Origin: Bacteroides sp.
GTDB taxonomy: Bacteria; Bacteroidota; Bacteroidia; Bacteroidales; Bacteroidaceae
DNA length: 23,277 bases
Direction: 5' to 3'
NCBI GenBank assembly: GCA_030152865.1
Contig: JASLIW010000074.1
Span: forward strand, 1 to 23,277
In this document: positions 1 to 7,148 of the stretch, piece by piece
Layout of the letters: each line of letters begins with the position of its first letter
Numbering within the stretch: the stretch's first letter is position 1
Notes under the pieces: model-generated
What the model was told of the DNA's origin: nothing
Database searches by the model: none
What the model saw: the letters and a program-made list of their open reading frames with translations, nothing else
Position numbers and translations under genes: made by a program

Positions 1-369
1 CTCTAAGAAATCATCTAATTGCCTTCTTTCCTTTTTAGTAGGTCGCCCTGTTCCTCGTGCTCGATCTGCAAAGCCGCTAATACGAGCCATTTCGAGATTT
101 TCATATTCTTCTTTTGGGGTGAGGTTTTCACGCATTTCAGGTACTAGCTTAGCCCCTACTCTTTGCTGAATGGGCTTTAAAACCTTGAACTTATAAGTAA
201 TAGGTGGCTTACGGACACAAACAATATCTCCTTCCTCTACTAGCTTAGCAGGCTTAGCAGGTATGTCATTTACTGTAACTCTATTTTTTTTACAGGCATC
301 AGCAGCCATGGAGCGTTTTTTAAAAATCCTCACTGCCCAGAGCCACTTATCTATTCGTGTTTCAGCCAT
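1..369 (-). CDS. S4-domain RNA-binding protein, Hsp15/HslR-like (3' end outside window)
   Basis: Reading leftwards from the ATG at 369-367, the frame stays open for 123 codons to the first base of the window, so the C-terminus is missing. The N-terminus (RIDKWLWAVRIFKKRSMAADACKKNRVTVN, residues 5-34, in pieces) is a typical S4 RNA-binding fold: the DKWLWAVR helix followed by a short turn into a VTVN strand. The visible C-terminal part is basic (GRPTKKERRQL). Proteins of this kind (Hsp15 in E. coli) bind stalled 50S subunits that carry peptidyl-tRNA. That fits the neighbour pth, which recycles peptidyl-tRNA, and rplY upstream. It is probably the last or a late gene of the rplY-pth operon, 24 nt after pth. 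Family assignment is firm; the Hsp15-like role is inference. Confidence 0.85.
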   Translation of the reverse strand, partial: MAETRIDKWLWAVRIFKKRSMAADACKKNRVTVNDIPAKPAKLVEEGDIVCVRKPPITYKFKVLKPIQQRVGAKLVPEMRENLTPKEEYENLEMARISGFADRARGTGRPTKKERRQLDDFLE

Positions 370-393
370 AAGCTATTGTTTTACTAGATTCTT

Positions 394-960
394 TTACTTT
401 TTCTTATTAAACTGATTCATTGTTATACTAACCCCCGCCAAACAAAAGCTTTTAATGATTTCATTGGTGGTTTCAAACAAAGAATCCATTGCCTTATATT
501 CTTCTTCCTCAAAGGGACTCAAAACATAATCAATTTGATGGCCTTTTCCAAATTCATTGCCAATACCAAAACGCAAACGCGCATATTTTTGTGTACCGAG
601 GGTTTGAGCGATATGCTTTAATCCATTATGGCCAGCATCGCTGCCCTTGGCTTTTAAGCGTAAAGTGCCAAAAGGCAAGGCCAAGTCATCGACCAAAATC
701 AAAACATGATCAAGCGATATCTTCTCTTTCTGCATCCAATAGCGAACTGCATTACCACTCAAGTTCATATAAGTAGAAGGCTTCAGCAAAATGAACTGCC
801 TCCCCTTGACAGAAGCTCTCGCTACATCACCATAACGTTCACTACTAAAAACAACATTGGACGCTTTAGAAAAAGCGTCCAACATCATAAATCCTATATT
901 ATGGCGGGTTTCATGGTACTCAGGACCAATGTTACCCAAGCCAACAATTAAGTATTTCAT
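394..960 (-). CDS. pth: peptidyl-tRNA hydrolase
   Basis: 188 aa, the usual length for bacterial Pth. The enzyme cleaves the ester bond of peptidyl-tRNAs released from stalled ribosomes and recycles tRNA in the cytoplasm. Family hallmarks are present: VGLGNIGPEY at 6-15 with N10, the catalytic histidine H20 in ETRHNIGF, the substrate-binding N66 in the STYMNLSG motif, the acidic DDLALP at 91-96, and SDAGHNG with H111/N112. The start lies only 4 nt after the rplY stop, so the two are almost certainly co-transcribed. This rplY-pth pairing is widespread in bacteria. No anomaly seen. Confidence 0.97.
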   Translation of the reverse strand: MKYLIVGLGNIGPEYHETRHNIGFMMLDAFSKASNVVFSSERYGDVARASVKGRQFILLKPSTYMNLSGNAVRYWMQKEKISLDHVLILVDDLALPFGTLRLKAKGSDAGHNGLKHIAQTLGTQKYARLRFGIGNEFGKGHQIDYVLSPFEEEEYKAMDSLFETTNEIIKSFCLAGVSITMNQFNKKK

Positions 961-964
961 TTCA

Positions 965-1609
965 TTATTCTTCAGTTGCTGCAGCTTCTTCTCCTTCAGC
1001 TTCTTCTTCTAAATCTTCATCTAGTAGATCTTCATCAACTACTGCTTTCATGGCACGAACTGTTCTAACAGCACATACAACTGCATCCTTAGAGTTAAGA
1101 AGCTCTAGCTTATCAAATGATAGTTGACCCACTTTAATCACATCACCAATTTTCATCTTAGTAACGCTAATTACTAATCTTTCTGGGATATCTGTATAAA
1201 GAGCTCTAACTTTTAGGTAACGCATTCTTGTATGAAGCTTACCCCCTGCCTTAACACCAGGAGCTAGACCAGTTAATTCGATAGGTACTTCCATCACGAT
1301 TGGTTTGTCTTCATCTACTTCGTAGAAGTCAATGTGAAGAATCTCATCGGTAACTGGATGGTATTGGATGTCGTGTTTAATTGCTTTGATTTTAGTATCA
1401 CCAATTGTTAGGTTTACTAAGAAGATATCTGGTGTAAAGATTAAACCATGTACAGCTCTTTGCTCTACAGTAAAGTGATGTACTTCTTTACCTCCATATA
1501 GGACACATGGAATACCACCGTTAGCACGGATTGCTTTAATTGCTCTTGTTTGGTCTCCTGATCTTTCTGCGATCTCTCTTGGAGTACCTGCTAATTCAAA
1601 TGTTTTCAT
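965..1609 (-). CDS. rplY: 50S ribosomal protein L25, long CTC/TL5 form
   Basis: 214 aa. The N-terminal 5S rRNA-binding domain (about residues 1-92) includes the RANGGIPCVLYGGKE stretch typical of bL25. It is followed by the TL5/CTC C-terminal domain (about 95-190) and a strongly acidic tail rich in D and E. This two-domain form is the general-stress/CTC type rather than the short E. coli L25. It binds 5S rRNA in the large subunit. It heads a minus-strand operon with pth and the S4 protein. A very good housekeeping promoter lies at 1711-1741, leaving a leader of about 95 nt with two hairpins. Confidence 0.96.
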   Translation of the reverse strand: MKTFELAGTPREIAERSGDQTRAIKAIRANGGIPCVLYGGKEVHHFTVEQRAVHGLIFTPDIFLVNLTIGDTKIKAIKHDIQYHPVTDEILHIDFYEVDEDKPIVMEVPIELTGLAPGVKAGGKLHTRMRYLKVRALYTDIPERLVISVTKMKIGDVIKVGQLSFDKLELLNSKDAVVCAVRTVRAMKAVVDEDLLDEDLEEEAEGEEAAATEE

Positions 1610-1635
1610 TTTAATTCTTTTTTGTGTTACTCTAA

Positions 1636-1687
1636 AATTAAGTTTCTATTGCTTAATTCACCATCACACTACTATGCGCCCGCATAG
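1636..1687 (-). promoter_or_regulatory. structured 5' leader of rplY (two hairpins)
   Basis: The predicted rplY leader holds two inverted repeats. One is CTATGC/GCATAG at 1672-1677 and 1682-1687 with a 4-nt loop. The other is AATTAAG/CTTAATT at 1636-1642 and 1652-1658 with a 9-nt loop. Neither has a T-run making it a terminator in the minus direction. Ribosomal-protein leaders often carry autoregulatory structures, so this is a candidate for L25 feedback control; that role is inferred only. Confidence 0.45.
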
Positions 1688-1710
1688 AATATGCTGTTAA
1701 AAAAGCGTTG

Positions 1711-1741
1711 CAAAATTAAGGATTTATTTTCAATCCTCAAA
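1711..1741 (-). promoter_or_regulatory. promoter of rplY operon
   Basis: On the minus strand there is TTTG (1741-1738), a 19-nt spacer, then TAATTTTG (1718-1711). This matches the Bacteroidota primary-sigma consensus of -33 TTTG and -7 TAnnTTTG exactly. Transcription should start near 1704. Confidence 0.8.
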
Positions 1742-1744
1742 CTT

Positions 1745-2149
1745 TTAATCAAAGTCAATATCTATTTTGATCTCACTATCCCCTAGTTCTTCGTCAACTA
1801 GCGAAGTATTTTCTTCTATTTGGGGAGAGTCTAAATGGGAGTCAGCGTAGTGAGGTACAAATTTACCTTGTTTCTCTTCGATATATGCCAGAGCATCATG
1901 CAGACCATTCGTAAACTTTTCAAAGTCTTCTTTGTACAGGAAAATTTTATGCTTTTGAAAACTCACCTTCGCATTATCACCTTCACCTTGAATCATTTTT
2001 TTACTTTCTGTGATAGCTAAAAACAACTCTTCTTTTCTATTTTTCTTTACATCAATATAGTAGATTCGTTTGCCTGCTCTAATTGTTTTCGAAAATAAAA
2101 TATCTTGGTCATTAAAAGCTACTCCTCCTTCTTTATTCATGTCCTCCAT
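1745..2149 (-). CDS. PUR family DNA/RNA-binding protein (DUF3276)
   Basis: 134 aa. The core FSKTIRAGKRIYYIDVKKNRKEELFLAITESKK (residues 19-51, in pieces), followed by KVSFQKHKIFLYKEDFEKFTNGL, is the Pur-alpha-like repeat common to Bacteroidota and spirochaetes. The C-terminus (about 100-134) is acidic and probably disordered. The family binds single-stranded DNA or RNA; the target here is unknown. The start is ambiguous between M1 and M4 (MEDMNKEG). It has its own promoter (2196-2226) and is followed by the rplY promoter, so it is probably a single-gene unit, divergent from nusB. Confidence 0.85.
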   Translation of the reverse strand: MEDMNKEGGVAFNDQDILFSKTIRAGKRIYYIDVKKNRKEELFLAITESKKMIQGEGDNAKVSFQKHKIFLYKEDFEKFTNGLHDALAYIEEKQGKFVPHYADSHLDSPQIEENTSLVDEELGDSEIKIDIDFD

Positions 2150-2195
2150 CTCTTCTTCTATAATTTAATACTTGGGTCAAGTTTATTAATTGGTG

Positions 2196-2226
2196 CAAAA
2201 ATCGATATTATTTTGCTACTCTCAAA
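2196..2226 (-). promoter_or_regulatory. promoter of the PUR/DUF3276 gene
   Basis: The minus strand reads TTTG (2226-2223), a 19-nt spacer, then GATTTTTG (2203-2196). The -33 box is perfect and the -7 box TAnnTTTG has one mismatch at its first base. It gives a leader of about 40 nt. Confidence 0.55.
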
Positions 2227-2299
2227 AGAAATAGTGATCGAAATGAAATCAAAAACATAAAAAAGGATTAAAATTCTACGTATCCTAAGCTAAAATGTC

Positions 2300-2307
2300 T
2301 ACTTTTG
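2300..2307 (+). promoter_or_regulatory. -7 box for the nusB-yajC-ybbR-coaE operon
   Basis: TACTTTTG is a perfect TAnnTTTG box, placing the start site near 2314, about 35 nt before the nusB ATG. I see no clear TTTG at -33, so recognition may rest mainly on the -7 element. Confidence 0.6.
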
Positions 2308-2348
2308 CACCCGTTAATAACAGAGTATTTATTACATTAGAGTGAATT

Positions 2349-3275
2349 ATGATTAACAGAGTTCTTATTCGTCTTAAACTGATTCAAATCGTTTACGCGT
2401 ATTATCAGAATGACAACAAAAGCTTAAGTGCTACAGAGAAAGAGTTTCTTTTTAGCCTTTCAAAAGCACATGATTTATACAATTATCTGCTTTTATTAAT
2501 GGTTGCTATTACTGAATACGCCGAAGATCGTATCGAAAAAGCGAAAAACAAATTAGCCCCTACAGCTGAAGATTTAAACCCCAAGTTGAAGTTTGTTCAA
2601 AATAAGTTCATTGAGCAACTCGCTAAAAACAATGACTTACTAAGCTACTGCAAACAACAAAAAAGAAGTTGGAAAGATGACTCGAACACAGTTAGGGAGT
2701 TATATAGTAAGATAATCGAATCCAAAACATACAAAGACTACATGAAATCTAAAGAGTCTTCTTATGAAGAAGACCGTGAGTTATGGAGAAAATTATACAA
2801 AGATTTTATCTTCAATAACCCAACCATCGATGAATCATTAGAGGACATGAGTCTCTACTGGAACGACGACAAAGAAATCGTAGATACCTTTGTTTTAAAA
2901 ACAATTAAGCGCTTTGATCCTGAAGCTGCAGAAAATCAAGCTTTACTTCCAGACTTTAGAGATGAAGAAGATAAAGTATTTGCTGTGCAGCTACTACAGA
3001 AGACCTTATCAAATGGTGCTGAGTATCAAAAAATGATAGCTGAAAACACCAAAAACTGGGAGCTAGACCGTATTGCTCTAATGGATATTGTACTCATGCA
3101 ATGTGCACTAGCTGAAATCACAGAGTTTCCCAATATACCAATCAATGTTACATTCAATGAGTACCTAGACTTGGCCAAGTTATATAGCTCACGCAAAAGC
3201 AGTGGGTTTATTAATGGTACCTTAGATACTATCGTAAATAGATTGAAAAAAGAAGGGAAATTAGTAAAAAACTAA
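2349..3275 (+). CDS. nusB: transcription antitermination factor NusB (long Bacteroidota form)
   Basis: 308 aa, about twice the length of E. coli NusB. The NusB RNA-binding fold lies in the C-terminal third: NWELDRIALMDIVLMQCALAEITEFPNIPINVTFNEYLDLAKLYSSRKSSGFINGTLD (about 237-296, in pieces), with the family signature of a helix, then the NEYLDLAKxYSSxxSxxFINGxLD block. The N-terminal extension (about 1-200) is lysine- and glutamate-rich and predicted helical, as in other Bacteroidales NusB proteins. The role is rRNA antitermination with NusE/S10. It is first in a plus-strand operon; yajC follows after 46 nt. Confidence 0.93.
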   Translation: MINRVLIRLKLIQIVYAYYQNDNKSLSATEKEFLFSLSKAHDLYNYLLLLMVAITEYAEDRIEKAKNKLAPTAEDLNPKLKFVQNKFIEQLAKNNDLLSYCKQQKRSWKDDSNTVRELYSKIIESKTYKDYMKSKESSYEEDRELWRKLYKDFIFNNPTIDESLEDMSLYWNDDKEIVDTFVLKTIKRFDPEAAENQALLPDFRDEEDKVFAVQLLQKTLSNGAEYQKMIAENTKNWELDRIALMDIVLMQCALAEITEFPNIPINVTFNEYLDLAKLYSSRKSSGFINGTLDTIVNRLKKEGKLVKN

Positions 3276-3321
3276 TAGCTTTGTATAATCACAAATAGAA
3301 ATAACTTTAAATAGAAGATAT

Positions 3322-3642
3322 ATGAGTTTTATAAATGTACTTTTACAAGCAGCTCCTCAAGCACAAAGTAGTATGCCCATGTGGATTATGCTTGGAGCAA
3401 TGTTCTTGATTATTTATTTCTTTATGATTCGTCCACAGAACAAGAAACAAAAAGAGATAGCCAACTTTAGAAAAACACTAGAAGTAAATCAAGAAGTAAT
3501 TACTGCAGGTGGTATCCATGGAACAATCAAGCATATTGATGGACAGGATGTAGAATTACAAATAGCAAATGGGGTTAAAATAAAAATTGATATCAACTCT
3601 ATTTTTGCTAAACCAAGTGCTACACCAGAAAAAAAGAAATAA
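3322..3642 (+). CDS. yajC: preprotein translocase subunit YajC
   Basis: 106 aa. A single transmembrane helix at about 20-36 (WIMLGAMFLIIYFFMI) is followed by the invariant RPQNKKQKE motif and a small beta domain (EVITAGGIHGTIKHIDGQDVELQIANGVKIKI), all diagnostic of YajC. It is an inner-membrane accessory of SecDF at the Sec translocon. It lies between nusB and the YbbR-like gene, with only 3 nt to the latter. Confidence 0.96.
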   Translation: MSFINVLLQAAPQAQSSMPMWIMLGAMFLIIYFFMIRPQNKKQKEIANFRKTLEVNQEVITAGGIHGTIKHIDGQDVELQIANGVKIKIDINSIFAKPSATPEKKK

Positions 3643-3645
3643 TAG

Positions 3646-4674
3646 ATGAAAGATATGTTCAGTATTGAGAACATAACAAAGACTATTAAAGAAACATACT
3701 TTAGAATAAAGGACTTTCTACTTAAACCAAAAAGTAGAGAGTTCTTTATTTTTTTATTCTTCTTATTTTTAGCTTCTGGTTTTTGGCTCCTTCAAACACT
3801 AAAGGAAGAATATGAAGAAGATTTTATTATTCCGCTTGTTATTACGCATATCCCTGATAACATTAGTCTTACCAATGACCCAGTAGATAAACTTAGCGTT
3901 CGTATCAGAGATAAAGGCACCCTCTTAGCAAATTATAAATTTAGAAAGTTCTCTCCAATAGAGCTCAATTTTGGTAAGCTATCGCGTTTTAAAGAAGACC
4001 ACATACTATTGCCAAGCTCTGTAGTCGAAAAAGAGGTACTTGATCGATTTAATAACAGTAGTAAGCTTGTGTCTATCAAACCTGATTCGCTGGAAGTAAT
4101 TTTCACAAAAGGAGAGCCTAAAGAAGTCCCTGTAGCTATACGAGGAGATGTAGAAGCGAATCTAAACTACCTAGTAAGTGATACAGTAATTGAGCCTCCC
4201 TATGTATCTATTGTAGCACCATCCTACCAACTCAAAGAGATAGACACAGTATATACTGAACCTCTGGAGCTTCTTAACCTCAAGGATACAGCTAGAGTAA
4301 ATATTCCTCTTCACCCTATAAAAGGAGTAAAATACACCCCTAGCGAGGTGTCAGTTAGTATCTCTGTAGATATTTTGACAGAAAAAACAGTGCGTGTACC
4401 TCTACGAGGTATTAACTTTCCCGCCGACAAAAGACTTCGTACTTTTCCTTCGTATGCTGACATTACTTTTCAAATAGGAACAGCAGAGTACAACAGTGTT
4501 ACTGCCAAAGACTTTGCAATAGATATAGATTACTGGGAATTACGTCAGCTTGACGAAGAAACTTATCGTATTAAAGTAACCCAAGCACCATCTAATATCA
4601 AACGCATGCGGCTCTCATCACAAGAGCGTGTAGACTTTTTAATTGAAAAGAAATCAATAAATAGCCATGATTAG
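3646..4674 (+). CDS. YbbR-like domain protein, single-pass membrane
   Basis: 342 aa. A cytoplasmic N-terminus of about 30 residues is followed by one transmembrane helix at about 32-50 (FFIFLFFLFLASGFWLL). The extracytoplasmic part contains YbbR-like beta repeats (IRDKGTL, IKPDSLEVIF, VPVAIRGDVEANLNYLVSD, VPLRGINFP). In Firmicutes YbbR/CdaR regulates the diadenylate cyclase CdaA. The conserved yajC-ybbR-coaE order is typical of Bacteroidales, where the function is not established. Its end overlaps coaE by 8 nt, suggesting translational coupling. A link to c-di-AMP here is speculation, since no cdaA is in the window. Confidence 0.8.
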   Translation: MKDMFSIENITKTIKETYFRIKDFLLKPKSREFFIFLFFLFLASGFWLLQTLKEEYEEDFIIPLVITHIPDNISLTNDPVDKLSVRIRDKGTLLANYKFRKFSPIELNFGKLSRFKEDHILLPSSVVEKEVLDRFNNSSKLVSIKPDSLEVIFTKGEPKEVPVAIRGDVEANLNYLVSDTVIEPPYVSIVAPSYQLKEIDTVYTEPLELLNLKDTARVNIPLHPIKGVKYTPSEVSVSISVDILTEKTVRVPLRGINFPADKRLRTFPSYADITFQIGTAEYNSVTAKDFAIDIDYWELRQLDEETYRIKVTQAPSNIKRMRLSSQERVDFLIEKKSINSHD

Positions 4675-5257
4675 ACTAGGTATTACGGGGGGAATAGGTA
4701 GTGGAAAAAGTGTGGTTTCCCGAATCTTAGAGAAATTGGGGATACCTGTCTATATTGCCGATGATAAAGCCAAGCAATTGATGATTTCTCATCCTGCTAT
4801 TAGGCGTGATTTAGTAAGTCTATTGGGCCCGTCAGCCTATATAGGAACGGAGCTAAATAAGGCGAGAATAGGCAAATATCTTTTCGCTCAACCTAAAAAC
4901 ACACAACGTATCAATGCCATTGTACATCCCAGAGTCAAGGAAGATTTATATGGCTGGTTCAAGCTACATCAGCAACACCCTATATTGGCTATGGAGTCAG
5001 CAATACTCTTTGATGCCCACTTTGAAGATACTGTAGATTTTTCTATACTCGTTTACTCACCCCAAGACCTACGAATCAAGAGAGTTTTAAATCGAGATCA
5101 GACAACGCCAGACTTAGTACAAAAGCAGATTCACACCCAGCTACCAGAATCGAAAAAGCTTGAACGAGCTGATTTCTTAATTCTAAATGATACGTCTAGC
5201 TCCTTGATGGAGCAGGTACAATCTCTTATTGGTCACCTACTCCCTTCTAATCCTTAA
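4667..5257 (+). CDS. coaE: dephospho-CoA kinase
   Basis: 196 aa, normal length. The P-loop TGGIGSGKS sits at 7-15. YIADDKAKQLM and NAIVHPRV are conserved CoaE stretches, and HPILAMESAILFDAHFEDTVDF is the LxxPLLFE-equivalent region. The enzyme phosphorylates the 3'-hydroxyl of dephospho-CoA, the last step of CoA synthesis. It is the last gene of the nusB operon. It meets the convergent MutS-like gene inside a TTAA that supplies a TAA stop on each strand (5254-5257), leaving no intergenic space and no visible terminator. Confidence 0.95.
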   Translation: MIRLGITGGIGSGKSVVSRILEKLGIPVYIADDKAKQLMISHPAIRRDLVSLLGPSAYIGTELNKARIGKYLFAQPKNTQRINAIVHPRVKEDLYGWFKLHQQHPILAMESAILFDAHFEDTVDFSILVYSPQDLRIKRVLNRDQTTPDLVQKQIHTQLPESKKLERADFLILNDTSSSLMEQVQSLIGHLLPSNP

Positions 5258-7062
5258 GATTCTAAGCCTGCTGGAGGCTCTAACTTATTCAAGATTTTCT
5301 TTAAAAGAAAAGTAGCATTCAAATTAGTTGCCACCCCTTCACTCATCTGATAGCTGTATTTGATATCTTCCAACAACTCTATTTCAAAACAGTAGTTCGC
5401 AAATATCGAGCTCTCCTTAGCTAAATCGGTTAGCTCTAGATCATGAGTAGCCACAATACCTGATACGGGGAGTTTTGTTAAAGCTCGTAACAACAGTCGA
5501 GAGCCATTGAGCTTATCATTAGAATTTGTCCCTTTTAAAACCTCATCTAAGATGATCAACGTATGCTTATTTCCCTGACAATAGGTCATTAGTTGTTCTA
5601 AACGAATAAGCTCTGCATTGAAGTAAGAGATGTTCTCAACTAAATTGTCGGTGGTACGCATACTAGAGAAGAGCTTCATGGGAGTGAAAGCAAAAGAATC
5701 TGCACAAACAGCCAATCCATTGTGTGCCAGAATAAAGTTAATGCCTACTGAGCGTAAAAAAGTACTCTTCCCTGCCATATTAGCTCCCGTTACTATGGCA
5801 AAATTTTTGGGGTGTAAGGTAAAATCATTGCGAACTGCATCTTTACCCAAAAAGGGGTGGTATAAGCCTTTTGCGCTTAAGACTACTTCGCCCGAGGTAC
5901 AAATCTTAGGATAAGTTGATTCTGGGTGGTTCACCACATAGGTAGATAAGCTTACTAGGGCATCAAACTCTGCCACTACACCTATCCATCTGTGCATGTG
6001 ATACTTATTCTTCTTTTTCCAAACTAAGTAATTGGACAAAAGCCGTAGGTCACTTAATCCAAGGCCATTGAATAAGATAAAGGTTAATAGATTCCCTCTT
6101 TGATTAAAGCGCTCTAACACCTGTGACAATTTCTTAAACGCAGAGGCAGCATCCATCTCTGAGTCGCTAACTAATTGTTCTTGCAAACCCACTAGTATCT
6201 TTGCTTGAAAGCTGCCATTTTGAATGTGTTCTATTAAGTTCTGATAAGGGCGTAAACCTTTCATTAGCCCTTCTACCTCATCTGTAACTGCTGCTATTTT
6301 CTTTGAAAAGAGTAAAGCAATAACAAGTTGAGTGGCAAAGAGAGCACCAGCCAATGAAACAGGTATAAGGTCGTAAACAGATAACAAAATGGAACCAATA
6401 GTGATAAGTGTAGATACATGGATAAGTATTTTGAAGAGAGGAGATAGATAAAAAGAATCTTCCTTGACGGTCTGCAAGTTATCTGCCAACTGCTTGATAT
6501 CATAGTGCGCATTTACGCCAAACGAAAGGAAGGATATACGCCAATTAAATTGGGTACTCAACTCTTGAATAGCTTTCTGTCTCTCTTCTATCAGCTCTGT
6601 ATTGAGCTCTATGTGACTAAGCCTATTAGCCAAGTTCTTTTTTCCTACACTAGATACAGTGCGATTGATCCGATGAAATAGAGATTTCTCTCCAAATACA
6701 TCCAAATCATAGCTATAAGCGTCTTTGGGATTCACAAAGGATTCTCCATTGTCCAACTCACTGAAGTCACCTTCTAGGTAAGCAAGTTCTCTATTTAAGG
6801 TGTGTTGTACACATTCATGTAGGCGGATTTGATTTTGTAGCTTTGTATCAATAAATAAACTAAGAAGATACAAACCTATGAAAGCCAGTGCCACCCAACC
6901 ATAAGGACCGGTCAACTGTGTTGAGACAAAACGGTAAAAAGCATAGGCAGAAAAACTAAAAGAGATCAGTTTAGCCCATAATAATAGTTTACTTGTTCGA
7001 TGTAATTTCTTGAGAATAGCTGATTCAACAGTTAAGGCTTCATTATATTGTTTATTAGGCAT
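5254..7062 (-). CDS. membrane-anchored MutS-like ATPase
   Basis: 602 aa. The C-terminal half is a MutS/ABC-type ATPase domain: Walker A GANMAGKST at 426-434 (VTGANMAGKSTFLRSVG is the MutS signature), Walker B with switch TLIILDEVLKGTNSND at 501-516, and H540 in VATHDLEL. The N-terminus has no mismatch-recognition domain. Instead there are hydrophobic segments at about 25-45, 54-72, 210-228 and 235-253, separated by a MutS lever-like helical region. It is therefore a MutS paralogue anchored in the membrane, not the mismatch-repair MutS. The function of this Bacteroidota group is not known to me. A TATATTTG box at 7084-7091 gives it its own start site. Confidence 0.85.
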   Translation of the reverse strand: MPNKQYNEALTVESAILKKLHRTSKLLLWAKLISFSFSAYAFYRFVSTQLTGPYGWVALAFIGLYLLSLFIDTKLQNQIRLHECVQHTLNRELAYLEGDFSELDNGESFVNPKDAYSYDLDVFGEKSLFHRINRTVSSVGKKNLANRLSHIELNTELIEERQKAIQELSTQFNWRISFLSFGVNAHYDIKQLADNLQTVKEDSFYLSPLFKILIHVSTLITIGSILLSVYDLIPVSLAGALFATQLVIALLFSKKIAAVTDEVEGLMKGLRPYQNLIEHIQNGSFQAKILVGLQEQLVSDSEMDAASAFKKLSQVLERFNQRGNLLTFILFNGLGLSDLRLLSNYLVWKKKNKYHMHRWIGVVAEFDALVSLSTYVVNHPESTYPKICTSGEVVLSAKGLYHPFLGKDAVRNDFTLHPKNFAIVTGANMAGKSTFLRSVGINFILAHNGLAVCADSFAFTPMKLFSSMRTTDNLVENISYFNAELIRLEQLMTYCQGNKHTLIILDEVLKGTNSNDKLNGSRLLLRALTKLPVSGIVATHDLELTDLAKESSIFANYCFEIELLEDIKYSYQMSEGVATNLNATFLLKKILNKLEPPAGLES

Positions 7063-7083
7063 AGTTCAATTTTATATAAAAGC

Positions 7084-7091
7084 CAAATATA
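7084..7091 (-). promoter_or_regulatory. -7 box for the MutS-like gene
   Basis: TATATTTG on the minus strand is a perfect TAnnTTTG box about 22 nt before the ATG. The -33 region has only TTC at the expected distance. This suggests the gene need not depend on read-through from upstream. Confidence 0.5.
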
Positions 7092-7148
7092 AGCGAAGAT
7101 TAGCAAAGGAGAAGACTTCTGCTCCTCTTTTTTATAAGTACTTCGTTT

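Noticed and set aside
489..951. Two plus-strand open frames opposite pth
   Set aside because: Antisense shadows of a clear pth gene with no family features.
7107..7135. Hairpin AGGAG...CTCCT followed by a T-run
   Set aside because: The T-run is on the plus strand while both flanking genes are on the minus strand, and the stem is only 5 bp; no transcript that it would end is evident.
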